Shown: positions 26,277 to 33,505 of the stretch, one piece after another
Layout of the letters: the number at the start of each line of letters is the position of its first letter
Numbering within the stretch: position 1 is the first letter of the stretch
NCBI GenBank assembly: GCA_002127295.1
Contig: NFUV01000001.1
Span: 744,001 to 808,000, forward strand
Direction: 5' to 3'
Length of the DNA: 64,000 nt
Source: Chitinophagaceae bacterium IBVUCB2
GTDB taxonomy: Bacteria > Bacteroidota > Bacteroidia > Chitinophagales > Chitinophagaceae
The notes under the pieces: model-generated
What the model saw: only the letters and a program-made list of their open reading frames with translations
Told to the model about the DNA's origin: nothing
Database searches by the model: none
Position numbers and translations under genes: made by a program

Positions 26277-27431
26277 TTAATTTTTTATTCTCAGAATCGC
26301 TTCCTCAAACTTCTCGACCGGAGCACATAAACTAACTCTTATATATTTGTTACCGGCATTTCCAAATATTCCACCCGGGGTTATAAACACATTTGATTTA
26401 TACAATACCTCATCGCTTAACACATATCCATCTTTATATGATCCGGGTATTCTTGCCCAAACAAACATGCCCACCTGTTCTTTTGAAAATTCGCAATTAA
26501 GTAATTGCAATAGTTCAAATACCTTTTCCCTTCTTGCCCGGTAAATAGCATTTACCTCATCATGCCATTCTTTTCCCAGACCTAATGCTGTTGCTGCAGC
26601 CAATTGTGCCGGTAAAAACATACCACTGTCCATATTACTTTTAAATCGCAATACTTCTTCTATTCTTTCTTTAGCACCACATAACATTCCAACTCTCCAA
26701 CCAGCCATATTATGACTTTTGCTCAATGAGTTGAGTTCAATCACACAATCCGTGGCTCCTTCAACTGACAATAAACTCGCCGGCTCTTCATTTAAAATAA
26801 AAGAATATGGATTATCATGGATAATGAGAATATTATGCTTCTTTCCAAATGCTACCAATTTTTCAAATAATTCTTTCGTTGATAACTGACCTGTTGGCAT
26901 CTGCGGATAATTTACAAACATCAGCTTTACTTTCTTCAGTTTACTTTTCGATAACTTATCAAAGTCAGGATGGTAATTATTTTTTTCGGTTAATTTATAT
27001 TCTACACATTTTCCGCCCGCCAATTTTACTGCACTTCTGTAAGTGGGATAGCCGGGATTAGGAACCAGCACTTTATCCCCTTTATCAAGATAAGTCATGC
27101 AGATATGCATAATACCTTCTTTGCTTCCTATCAAAGGCAATACTTCTGTGTCTGGATCCAATTCAACCCTGTACCATTTTCTATACCACTCACAAACCGC
27201 TTTTCGCAACACCACTGAACCTTTGTAAGATTGATAGGCATGTGTGGTTGGTTTTGCACTTTCTTCCTGCAATGTTTTTATTACATCCGGGTGGGGTGGC
27301 ATATCAGGACTCCCAATACCTAAATTGATAATATTCTTTCCTGCTTTATTTAATTCTTCTATTTCTCTCAATTTTTGAGAGAAATAATATTCGCCAATAC
27401 CTTCTAAACGCTTGCTTATTTTCATTTCCAA
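26277..27431 (-). CDS. PLP-dependent class I/II aminotransferase, probably aromatic or aspartate
   Basis: The 384 residues are of fold type I. The PLP lysine lies in ELNSLSKSHNMAGWRVGML, and upstream are NLGIGSPDMPPHPDV and the segment VPNPGYPTYRSAVKLAGG. Position between pheA and tyrA suggests it transaminates phenylpyruvate, 4-hydroxyphenylpyruvate or prephenate. The family also includes aspartate and LL-diaminopimelate aminotransferases, so specificity is inferred only from context. Its first 10 bases overlap the end of pheA, which suggests coupling. Confidence 0.9.
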   Translation of the reverse strand: MEMKISKRLEGIGEYYFSQKLREIEELNKAGKNIINLGIGSPDMPPHPDVIKTLQEESAKPTTHAYQSYKGSVVLRKAVCEWYRKWYRVELDPDTEVLPLIGSKEGIMHICMTYLDKGDKVLVPNPGYPTYRSAVKLAGGKCVEYKLTEKNNYHPDFDKLSKSKLKKVKLMFVNYPQMPTGQLSTKELFEKLVAFGKKHNILIIHDNPYSFILNEEPASLLSVEGATDCVIELNSLSKSHNMAGWRVGMLCGAKERIEEVLRFKSNMDSGMFLPAQLAAATALGLGKEWHDEVNAIYRARREKVFELLQLLNCEFSKEQVGMFVWARIPGSYKDGYVLSDEVLYKSNVFITPGGIFGNAGNKYIRVSLCAPVEKFEEAILRIKN

Positions 27432-28249
27432 ATTCCTTTTTTATAAACTCCGTAAATTTTTGTCTCTGCTGTTAATTTTTTCATTTGTGCAATCACCCCA
27501 TTAAACTGACTTAAGGTATCAAATTCCATATCTGCATGAAAGCTGTATTTAAAATCGGTGCCCGGAATCGGAAAGCTTTGCAACTTGCTTAAGTTAATTC
27601 CTCCCGCTGCGATCGCTGTTAAAACTTTTGCCAGACTTCCTTTTGAATGATCGGTATGAAAATTAACCGATGCTTTATTTGCACCTTCCACCGGCTTTGC
27701 CACATCTTCTCTTTGCACAACAAGAAATCTTGTATAGTTATTTTTCATTGTCTGAATACTCGGTGCAATCATATCAAGGTTGTATAATTCTGCGGCCAGC
27801 TTACTTGCAATAGCCGCTATATGCTTACTTTTATGCTGGTGAATATGTTTTGCACTTATTGCGGTATCATCTGTTTCAACCAACTTCCATTTATGCTTAT
27901 CTAAAAAATCATAGCACTGCTGCAATGCCATGGTATGAGAATGCACTTCCCGGATGTCTTCCAATTTTACCCCGGGATTAACTAACAGATTTTGTCGTAT
28001 CTGTAAATAAATTTCGCCAACGATCTTCAAATTGCTTTTCTGCAGCAAATTGTAGTTCGGCAAAATGCTTCCGGCGATAGAATTTTCTATGGCCATAATA
28101 CCGCCATCGCTTTCCTTTTTATTACCGGCGATCTTTACTACTTCTTTAAAAGTGTTACAGGTAACTACTTCAACTCCCTTACCAAAGAAAAGCTGTGCCG
28201 CCACCTGGTGAAAGCTGCCTTCGTAACCTTGTATAGAAATCTTAGCCAT
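27422..28249 (-). CDS. pheA: Prephenate dehydratase
   Basis: The enzyme decarboxylates and dehydrates prephenate to phenylpyruvate. The 275 residues start MAKISIQGYEGSFHQVAAQL and contain GGIMAIENSIAGSILPNYNL and a TRFLV motif (NYTRFLVVQR). A C-terminal ACT domain (SVNFHTDHSKGSLAKVLTAI and the LSKLQSFPIPG effector motif) should confer phenylalanine inhibition. No mutase domain is fused, since the mutase sits on the DAHP synthase. It is the first structural gene after the attenuator. Confidence 0.95.
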   Translation of the reverse strand: MAKISIQGYEGSFHQVAAQLFFGKGVEVVTCNTFKEVVKIAGNKKESDGGIMAIENSIAGSILPNYNLLQKSNLKIVGEIYLQIRQNLLVNPGVKLEDIREVHSHTMALQQCYDFLDKHKWKLVETDDTAISAKHIHQHKSKHIAAIASKLAAELYNLDMIAPSIQTMKNNYTRFLVVQREDVAKPVEGANKASVNFHTDHSKGSLAKVLTAIAAGGINLSKLQSFPIPGTDFKYSFHADMEFDTLSQFNGVIAQMKKLTAETKIYGVYKKGIWK

Positions 28250-28264
28250 ATAGTATTAAAACAA

Positions 28265-28291
28265 GAATCCCGGCCAAGCTGGCCGGGATTC
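28265..28291 (-). terminator. Attenuator terminator upstream of pheA
   Basis: A perfect 11-bp stem GAATCCCGGCC/GGCCGGGATTC with a 5-nt loop is followed on the minus strand by TTGTTTTAATAC. It ends 16 bp before the pheA ATG. Its 5' arm can pair instead with a segment inside the upstream leader ORF (28338-28345), making it the terminator of an attenuator. Confidence 0.85.
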
Positions 28292-28400
28292 TTTATGTTG
28301 TTTTTTAGTTATTCTAGTTTGTTTTCAACAAAAGCATTCCCGGCCTCTTATTAAAGAAGTAATAAAAATAGAAACCAAAATATGTACTTGTTGTTGTCAT
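28292..28400 (-). promoter_or_regulatory. Phe/Tyr transcription attenuator: leader region with competing antiterminator segment
   Basis: The leader RNA carries GGCCGGGA (28345 down to 28338, in leader codons 19-21). This is identical to the 3' arm of the terminator and fully complementary over 8 bp to its 5' arm (28288-28281), so the two hairpins exclude each other. The eight bases lie 8 nt after the last codon of the Phe/Tyr run. A ribosome stalled in the early or middle part of the run would leave them free to form the antiterminator, whereas rapid translation would disrupt them and let the terminator form. No clear protector hairpin (1:2) was found, so basal control is uncertain. Confidence 0.8.
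28314..28400 (-). CDS. Leader peptide of the aromatic amino acid operon, rich in Phe and Tyr
   Basis: This is a 28-codon ORF. Residues 1-6 are MTTTST, residues 7-16 are YFGFYFYYFF (five Phe, four Tyr, one Gly), and the rest is NKRPGMLLLKTN before a TAG stop. Nine aromatic codons in ten, directly before genes for Phe and Tyr synthesis, is the hallmark of a ribosome-sensing leader peptide. Its ATG is 6 bp from the -7 element, so the mRNA is probably almost leaderless. It is not expected to have any other function. Confidence 0.85.
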   Translation of the reverse strand: MTTTSTYFGFYFYYFFNKRPGMLLLKTN

Positions 28401-28406
28401 CCTGAA

Positions 28407-28437
28407 CAAATATAGTTGTCCTGATTAGTAAATCAAA
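28407..28437 (-). promoter_or_regulatory. Promoter of the aromatic amino acid operon
   Basis: On the minus strand TTTG (28434-28437) is followed after 19 bp by TATATTTG (28407-28414), a full match to the Bacteroidota consensus. It starts 12 bp after the helicase stop codon. Transcription should begin about 3-6 bp downstream, only a few bases before the leader ATG. Confidence 0.8.
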
Positions 28438-28449
28438 CTTTTAATCACT

Positions 28450-30135
28450 TTATTTTCCTCTGCCGCCGCCAGACTCTGCATCATTCATACGAATCTTACG
28501 TCCCCGATAATTCTTACCATCTATCGCTTTTATCATTTTCTTACCTGCTGTCGGTTCAATTTCGATCCAGCTTGTCATTTCCTTCATGTCGATTCTGCCC
28601 AGCACTTCCTTTTTCAAATCACTCATATCTAAAATAAACTGAAGAAAACTTGCTTTGTAAAAACCATCCTTAGTTCCAAGATTTACAAACAAGCGTTGGT
28701 AATTACCACCGCCGCTAAAGCTTCTTCCTTTTGTATCTCTGTCTCTTTCTCTTGGGGCACCTCTTTCGCCTCTATCTGCTCCTCTTCTATCATCTCTTCT
28801 GTCGTTGCCTCTCATATTAAGATCGGCCGCATTTTCATAATATTTCAGGAAACGATCAAATTCTAATGCAGCTACTCTTTGTAATATTTCTTCCTTATCT
28901 ACAGATGCAAATTTTTCTCTTAACGTTGGTAAATATGCTTCGTATTCGCCATGGCTAATATCAGCACTCAGCATTTTATCAATAAAGTGAAAAAATTGTT
29001 TGCGGCAAACATCTTTACCACTTGGTATATCCATTTTATGAAACTGCGTCTTCACTATTCTTTCTACCTGGCGTAGCCGATATACTTCTTTAGGTGTAAC
29101 AATTGAAACAGAAACTCCGCTGCTCCCTGCCCGGCCAGTACGTCCACTTCTATGTGTGTACACTTCCACATCATCAGGTAATTCGTAATTAATTACATGT
29201 GTAATGCCTTTCACATCGATACCCCTTGCAGCCACATCAGTTGCAACAAGCAGCTTCACACTCTTATCTCTGAACAATCCCATCACTTTATCTCTCTGTT
29301 GCTGGGTAAGGTCACCATGTATCGCATCTATATCATAGCCTTCTCTTGTCAACTTCTCCGCAATATCTTGTGTATCCGCTTTAGTTCGTGCAAACACAAT
29401 TCCGTAGATGCCGGGATTAAAGTCGATAATTCTTTTTAATACTTCGTACCGGTTATGGTGCTGGGTAGCATAATACTGATGATCAATATTTGCAGCTCCC
29501 TCATTTGTTTTTCCAATAGTGATTTCAAATGGCTTATCCATGTACTTTTTGCTCACCTGCCTGATCTCTGCTGGCATTGTAGCACTGAATAACCAGGTGC
29601 TCTGACGGTTGGGAGTATTTTTTAAGATAAACTCGATATCATCTTTAAAGCCCATGTTCAGCATTTCATCCGCTTCATCCAATACAACGTAATGTATCTT
29701 TTCGAGGTTGATGGCTTTCCTTTCGATCAAATCAATTAAACGGCCGGGAGTAGCAACTACAATGTGAGTGCCTCGTTTAAGATCCCGGATTTGCATAGTG
29801 ATTGAGGTACCACCATATACAGCCGTAACGCTTATATTTATTTTTTTGCTCTTGAATTTTTCAAGATCACTTGCTATTTGTAAACAAAGTTCTCTAGTGG
29901 GGCAAACGATTAAAGCTTGCGGAAAACGGTCTTCTTTATTAATTAGTTGTAATAAAGGCAAGCCGAATGCAGCCGTTTTACCGGTGCCGGTTTGTGCAAG
30001 ACCGATAAAGTCTTTTGTCCCTTGTAATAAAACAGGGATCGCTTTTTCCTGGATGGGTGTGGGCTGAGTGAACCCTAAAGTGGTGATGGACTGTATTAAT
30101 CCTTCTTCAACTCCTAATTCTTGAAATGTAGTCAC
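28450..30135 (-). CDS. DEAD-box RNA helicase with DbpA-type RNA-binding domain
   Basis: This is an ATP-dependent RNA helicase of 561 residues, probably acting in ribosome assembly or RNA turnover. Motifs: Q motif GFTQPTPIQ, AQTGTGKT (47-54), DEAD (153-156), SAT (184-186), HRSGRTGR (328-335). A low-complexity R/D/G linker (about 442-475, with DRRDDRRG) leads to a DbpA RNA-binding domain (about 479-553), which in DbpA recognises 23S rRNA hairpin 92. The closest type is DeaD/DbpA. A TACCTTTG element at 30170-30177 is a likely promoter. Confidence 0.94.
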   Translation of the reverse strand: MTTFQELGVEEGLIQSITTLGFTQPTPIQEKAIPVLLQGTKDFIGLAQTGTGKTAAFGLPLLQLINKEDRFPQALIVCPTRELCLQIASDLEKFKSKKINISVTAVYGGTSITMQIRDLKRGTHIVVATPGRLIDLIERKAINLEKIHYVVLDEADEMLNMGFKDDIEFILKNTPNRQSTWLFSATMPAEIRQVSKKYMDKPFEITIGKTNEGAANIDHQYYATQHHNRYEVLKRIIDFNPGIYGIVFARTKADTQDIAEKLTREGYDIDAIHGDLTQQQRDKVMGLFRDKSVKLLVATDVAARGIDVKGITHVINYELPDDVEVYTHRSGRTGRAGSSGVSVSIVTPKEVYRLRQVERIVKTQFHKMDIPSGKDVCRKQFFHFIDKMLSADISHGEYEAYLPTLREKFASVDKEEILQRVAALEFDRFLKYYENAADLNMRGNDRRDDRRGADRGERGAPRERDRDTKGRSFSGGGNYQRLFVNLGTKDGFYKASFLQFILDMSDLKKEVLGRIDMKEMTSWIEIEPTAGKKMIKAIDGKNYRGRKIRMNDAESGGGRGK

Positions 30136-30169
30136 AATATAAATTAAATTGATTTGCAGATTGCGGCGG

Positions 30170-30177
30170 CAAAGGTA
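30170..30177 (-). promoter_or_regulatory. Putative -7 element for the helicase gene
   Basis: TACCTTTG on the minus strand lies 34 bp upstream of the helicase ATG and matches TAnnTTTG. No convincing TTTG partner lies 19-21 bp upstream, so the support is partial. Confidence 0.4.
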
Positions 30178-30329
30178 ACCTATTTAAGCTGAGCATTGCT
30201 AAGTAGCCGCTCTGCTACTGATCAAGGTATTAAGTACTCTTCTCAAATGCAGAATAACGAACCGGACGATGAAGAGTGCGACGCAACAGGTGATGATTGT
30301 AGTAATTCAGCCTGGCCAATAATAAGCTG

Positions 30330-30383
30330 CGTCAAAATCTGGTAATCAGTAAAATCCTTTCAAAAAACCGTCAAAATCTGGTA
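30330..30383. repeat. Direct repeat of 15 bp, two copies
   Basis: CGTCAAAATCTGGTA occurs at 30330-30344 and again at 30369-30383, identical in both, with 24 bp between. Its role is unknown; it borders the possible transposase remnant. Confidence 0.8.
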
Positions 30384-30390
30384 TAAAATA

Positions 30391-30421
30391 AAAAGCCCTC
30401 CGCCAGTTGGGGAAGGCTTTT
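30391..30421 (-). terminator. Probable terminator of the small lipoprotein gene
   Basis: AAAAGCC/GGCTTTT forms a 7-bp outer stem, with a mismatch and a few inner pairs, followed on the minus strand by TATTTTATA. It begins 19 bp after the lipoprotein stop. Confidence 0.5.
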
Positions 30422-30439
30422 AGTTGCTTGCCTAAAAAA

Positions 30440-30649
30440 TTATTTTTTAGTAGTATCAGTGTCAGTCGTCTTCTTAATAGTAGTGTCACCAGGAGCTGTT
30501 ACAGTAGTGTCACTATTAGTAACTGTTGTTACAGTGTCAGAACCTGAAACTACAGTAGTAGTTGTGTCAGAACCTTCTGTTTTTTCACCAGAATTGTTAC
30601 AAGCTACTGCAAAAGAAGCGATAGCGATGATTGCTAAGAATTTTTTCAT
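30440..30649 (-). CDS. Small Thr/Asp-rich lipoprotein
   Basis: This is a 69-residue predicted lipoprotein. The signal MKKFLAIIAIASFAVACNNS has a good lipobox with the cysteine at residue 17. The mature part is a low-complexity chain of T, D, V and S (GSDTTTTVV, SDTVTTVTNSDTTV) ending in lysines. Such short lipoproteins are frequent and divergent in Chitinophagaceae. There is no domain and the function is unknown. It is transcribed away from the sigma factor gene next door. Confidence 0.7.
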   Translation of the reverse strand: MKKFLAIIAIASFAVACNNSGEKTEGSDTTTTVVSGSDTVTTVTNSDTTVTAPGDTTIKKTTDTDTTKK

Positions 30650-30787
30650 TTTTCGATTTTTTGTTATTTGTTGAAATATTTCGTTGTTAATACCCGGAAC
30701 GGAAAAAGGTAACCCGGTTATTTTAATATTTTTTTTCAGGTGGCTAAGGGTTACTATTTTTAAAAAAATGTATTAAACATAGGAATA

Positions 30788-31363
30788 GTGAAAGCTGAGA
30801 ATAACGAAAGACTTTTATTAGAAGGATTAGCTGTAAACGATAAAAAGGCAGTTGAAGCTATTTACCGGGAGAACTATAACATGGTTCAGTCCTTGGTAAT
30901 CAACAACAACGGCTCTGCAGATGATGCGAAAGATGTGTTCCAGGAAGCCATGATAGTTCTTTATGAAAATGTAAGATCGGGGACTTTTGAGCTAAACTGC
31001 CAGATCAAGACCTATGTTTACTCGGTCGCCAGGCGATTATGGCTTAAAAGATTGCAACAACTTAGCCGTTATTCCCCTCCTGTAGAAAGTATGGAGCAGG
31101 TGGTGCCGGTTGAAGAAGAGATTGAGGAGCATGAAAAGAGAAATGTTGAGTTTGAAATGATGGATAAAGCCATCAGCAGTTTGGGTGAACCCTGTAAAAG
31201 TTTATTAGAGGCTTACTACCTGCAAAAACAGAACATGCAGGTAATTGCAGCCAATTTTGGATATACGAATGCCGATAATGCGAAAAACCAGAAGTACAAG
31301 TGCCTGATGAGACTGAAAAAACTATTTTTTGCACATTATAAAAACGGGAACAGTGATGAATGA
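30788..31363 (+). CDS. ECF-type RNA polymerase sigma factor
   Basis: The 191 residues include a sigma2 region (YRENYNMVQSLVINNNGSAD then DAKDVFQEAMIVLYENV) and a sigma4 region near the C-terminus (SLGEPCKSLLEAYYLQKQNM then AANFGYTNADNAKNQKYKCL). The start is GTG; no ATG in frame upstream fits. It would redirect RNA polymerase to an extracytoplasmic stress regulon. The stop overlaps the next gene by 8 bp, which suggests that the partner downstream controls it. An inverted repeat GTAACCC/GGGTTAC lies upstream (30709-30754). Confidence 0.88.
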   Translation: MKAENNERLLLEGLAVNDKKAVEAIYRENYNMVQSLVINNNGSADDAKDVFQEAMIVLYENVRSGTFELNCQIKTYVYSVARRLWLKRLQQLSRYSPPVESMEQVVPVEEEIEEHEKRNVEFEMMDKAISSLGEPCKSLLEAYYLQKQNMQVIAANFGYTNADNAKNQKYKCLMRLKKLFFAHYKNGNSDE

Positions 31364-32459
31364 TATTAAAATTTTAGAAGCTGTTGAACGCTATATCAGG
31401 GGTGAAATGAACCCTGATGAAAGGTTACTATTTGAAAACCTCCGCAAAACGAATACTGAAATTGATCAACTGGTAGTAGAGCATACGCTTTTCCTGCAAC
31501 AGATGAATCGTTTTGGCGAATGGAAGAAATTCCGTTCTTCTTTAAATGAGGTTCATACTGATCTTACTGAACAAGGTAAAATTGACTCTGCAAGACTGAA
31601 AGGAAAAGCAAAAGTTGTTTACTTATGGAACAGGTATAAAAGAGTGGGGGCTATTGCGGCGTCTATTGCTCTTGTTACCACACTTGCCATAAGTGGATTG
31701 GTTGGTGCATTTGCTCCCAAAGCTCCTACTTCAGAACTTGCTCTTTTGAAAGGCCAGATTAAAGTTCTCGCTAAGAAAACCAAAGAGCAGGACAACGAAA
31801 TCAATAAGGTTAATAACCGAATAAATAGTGCAGGAAATCCTATTGTTTACACAACCGGTGGTACTGGCTTTATAATTGACGCAAAAGGTTACCTGGTAAC
31901 AAATGCCCACGTTGTTGAGGGTGCAGATAATATTGCTGTGCAGAACAGCAAAGGAGATTTTGTGGCTAAGGTGGTTTTTAAAGACAAAGAAAAAGATATT
32001 GCCATCCTGAAAATTGAAGATGAAAATTTTAAACCTTATTCTTCTATACCATATTCGATCAGCAAATCCTCCGGCAAATTGGCGGAGCCAATTTTCACCT
32101 TGGGTTATCCGAGAAATGAAATTGTTTACGGCCAAGGTTACTTAAGTGCAAAAACAGGCTTTAATGGCGATACATTGAGCTGTCAGATTGAAATTGCTGC
32201 AAACCATGGCAACAGTGGTAGTCCTATTTTGAATAAAAAAGGGGAAGTGATTGGCATTCTTAATGGCCGTCAAAAAAATACAGAAGGTTTTGCCTTTGCT
32301 ATACAAGGCAAACATATTTACAAAGTACTCGACGAGTTAAAAAAAGATACCAGCTACCAGCGGGTGAAAATATCTACCAAATCTGCCTTAGGCGGACTTG
32401 ATTTTCAACAGCAGGTTGAAAAAGTAGAAGACTACGTATTCATGGTGAAGGTGAATTAA
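31356..32459 (+). CDS. Membrane protein fusing an anti-sigma-like N-terminus to a trypsin-like serine protease
   Basis: The start at 31356 (MNDIKILEAVERYIRGEMNP) is preferred over one nine codons upstream because it overlaps the sigma factor stop (ATGAATGA). The 367 residues comprise a cytoplasmic domain (1-95) resembling Bacteroidota anti-sigma N-termini, one membrane segment (about 97-119), a heptad-like linker (125-158) and an S1/DegP-type protease domain (160-330). The catalytic triad is visible: TNAHVVEG (His185), KDIAILKI (Asp214), GNSGSP (Ser287). No PDZ domain follows. The overlap with the sigma gene suggests regulated release of that sigma factor. Confidence 0.85.
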   Translation: MNDIKILEAVERYIRGEMNPDERLLFENLRKTNTEIDQLVVEHTLFLQQMNRFGEWKKFRSSLNEVHTDLTEQGKIDSARLKGKAKVVYLWNRYKRVGAIAASIALVTTLAISGLVGAFAPKAPTSELALLKGQIKVLAKKTKEQDNEINKVNNRINSAGNPIVYTTGGTGFIIDAKGYLVTNAHVVEGADNIAVQNSKGDFVAKVVFKDKEKDIAILKIEDENFKPYSSIPYSISKSSGKLAEPIFTLGYPRNEIVYGQGYLSAKTGFNGDTLSCQIEIAANHGNSGSPILNKKGEVIGILNGRQKNTEGFAFAIQGKHIYKVLDELKKDTSYQRVKISTKSALGGLDFQQQVEKVEDYVFMVKVN

Positions 32460-32476
32460 AATAAATTGTTACTTAC

Positions 32477-32515
32477 AAAAAGACCCGTCTTGTTTTGAAC
32501 AAGACGGGTCTTTTT
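32477..32515. terminator. Strong bidirectional terminator
   Basis: A perfect 18-bp stem (32477-32494 with 32498-32515, 3-nt loop) has A-runs on the left and T-runs on the right, so it works in both directions. It lies between the convergent protease and nucleotidyltransferase genes. Confidence 0.9.
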
Positions 32516-32536
32516 CATTCTTTTATACTCTCTGTA

Positions 32537-33436
32537 TTATACTTCCCAAAGATTTTTTGGATACTCCCCATTGGTGATCAATTCGTTCAAACTTTTTGCA
32601 ACAAAAGGGGCATCTTCCTTATAGGTAACACCAAACCATAACGAGGTAGTTGGGATCACTTCAATTTTCCCACCTTCCTTTATAAATTGATCCGCAACGA
32701 TTGGAATAAAGAACTCTGATTTTAATTCATTCCCATACTTCTTTAAAAATTCAACAAACAGGTTTTGTGTGTACGAAAAAAAAGAAGGATCAAAACACCA
32801 AAAGTTCATAGAGACCCTTGTTTTCAACGATAATTCTTTTGGCTCCAGTCCGTCATCAGCTATTACCTTATCATCTTTTTTTGCAATATTGATACGTTCT
32901 GTAACGCCGGCAAGATTACCATCATTATCCAATTCACAAACACCCCTGTTGACGGTTCCATGTTCGGATAAAGTTCTCAACAAGTCATAGCCAACAATTG
33001 CATAATTCTTTTCATTGCAACCGACATTTAAAAAAGCAGCTGCATTTTCAAAAGCATTTTTCCCATAGAAATCATCTGCATTAATTACAGCGAAAGGTTC
33101 CTTCACTACATCTTTAGCACACAATACTGCATGTGCAGTTCCCCATGGTTTTGTTCTCCCTTCAGGAATGGAATAGCCATCCAGGTATGACCCAAGATCC
33201 TGGTACACATATGCTGTTTCAATCCTTCCTTTCAACTTAGGCTCAAATTTGGTTTTAAAATTTTCTGCAAATTCTTCCCGGATTATGAATACGACTTTAC
33301 CAAAGCCTGCACGCATAGCATCAAATATAGAGTAATCCATAATGGTTTCGCCGGATGGACCAAACCCTTCTACTTGTTTCATACTCCCATATCGGGATGC
33401 CATTCCTGCTGCTAATATTACCAATGTTGGTTTCAT
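32537..33436 (-). CDS. Sugar-phosphate nucleotidyltransferase family protein
   Basis: The 299 residues have the NTP_transferase fold. The nucleotide-binding loop LAAGMASRYGSMKQVEGFGP is at the N-terminus, INADDFYGKNAFENAA gives the metal-binding aspartates (about 105), and a Gly-rich sugar-binding region follows. Members couple NTP and sugar 1-phosphate to an NDP-sugar or transfer nucleotidyl groups in capsule synthesis. The substrate cannot be told. It stands alone between convergent and divergent neighbours. Confidence 0.85.
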   Translation of the reverse strand: MKPTLVILAAGMASRYGSMKQVEGFGPSGETIMDYSIFDAMRAGFGKVVFIIREEFAENFKTKFEPKLKGRIETAYVYQDLGSYLDGYSIPEGRTKPWGTAHAVLCAKDVVKEPFAVINADDFYGKNAFENAAAFLNVGCNEKNYAIVGYDLLRTLSEHGTVNRGVCELDNDGNLAGVTERINIAKKDDKVIADDGLEPKELSLKTRVSMNFWCFDPSFFSYTQNLFVEFLKKYGNELKSEFFIPIVADQFIKEGGKIEVIPTTSLWFGVTYKEDAPFVAKSLNELITNGEYPKNLWEV

Positions 33437-33505
33437 ATGTTCTCTAGATTAAAATTGCGGACGAAATTAAAGTAAATTCGCCAAGCCACTTATTTATTTT
33501 ACATA

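Larger units (their letters stand above)
30136..30439. other. Intergenic region with direct repeats and a possible transposase tail
   Basis: About 300 bp lie between the helicase start and the small lipoprotein stop. The region holds the helicase -7 element, a 33-codon minus-strand frame without a start (30230-30331) that reads like the end of an integrase-core transposase (LNYYNHHLLRR then TLHRPVRYSAFEK), and a 15-bp direct repeat. The base composition near 30260-30330 is richer in GC than its surroundings. It could be an insertion-element remnant or a copy of an interspersed repeat. Confidence 0.35.

Noticed and set aside
28265-28291. The hairpin before pheA as a simple terminator of the upstream helicase gene
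   Set aside because: It lies about 160 bp beyond the helicase stop, after a new consensus promoter and a leader ORF, and its arm is complementary to the leader, so an attenuator explains it better. Termination of read-through from the helicase is still possible.
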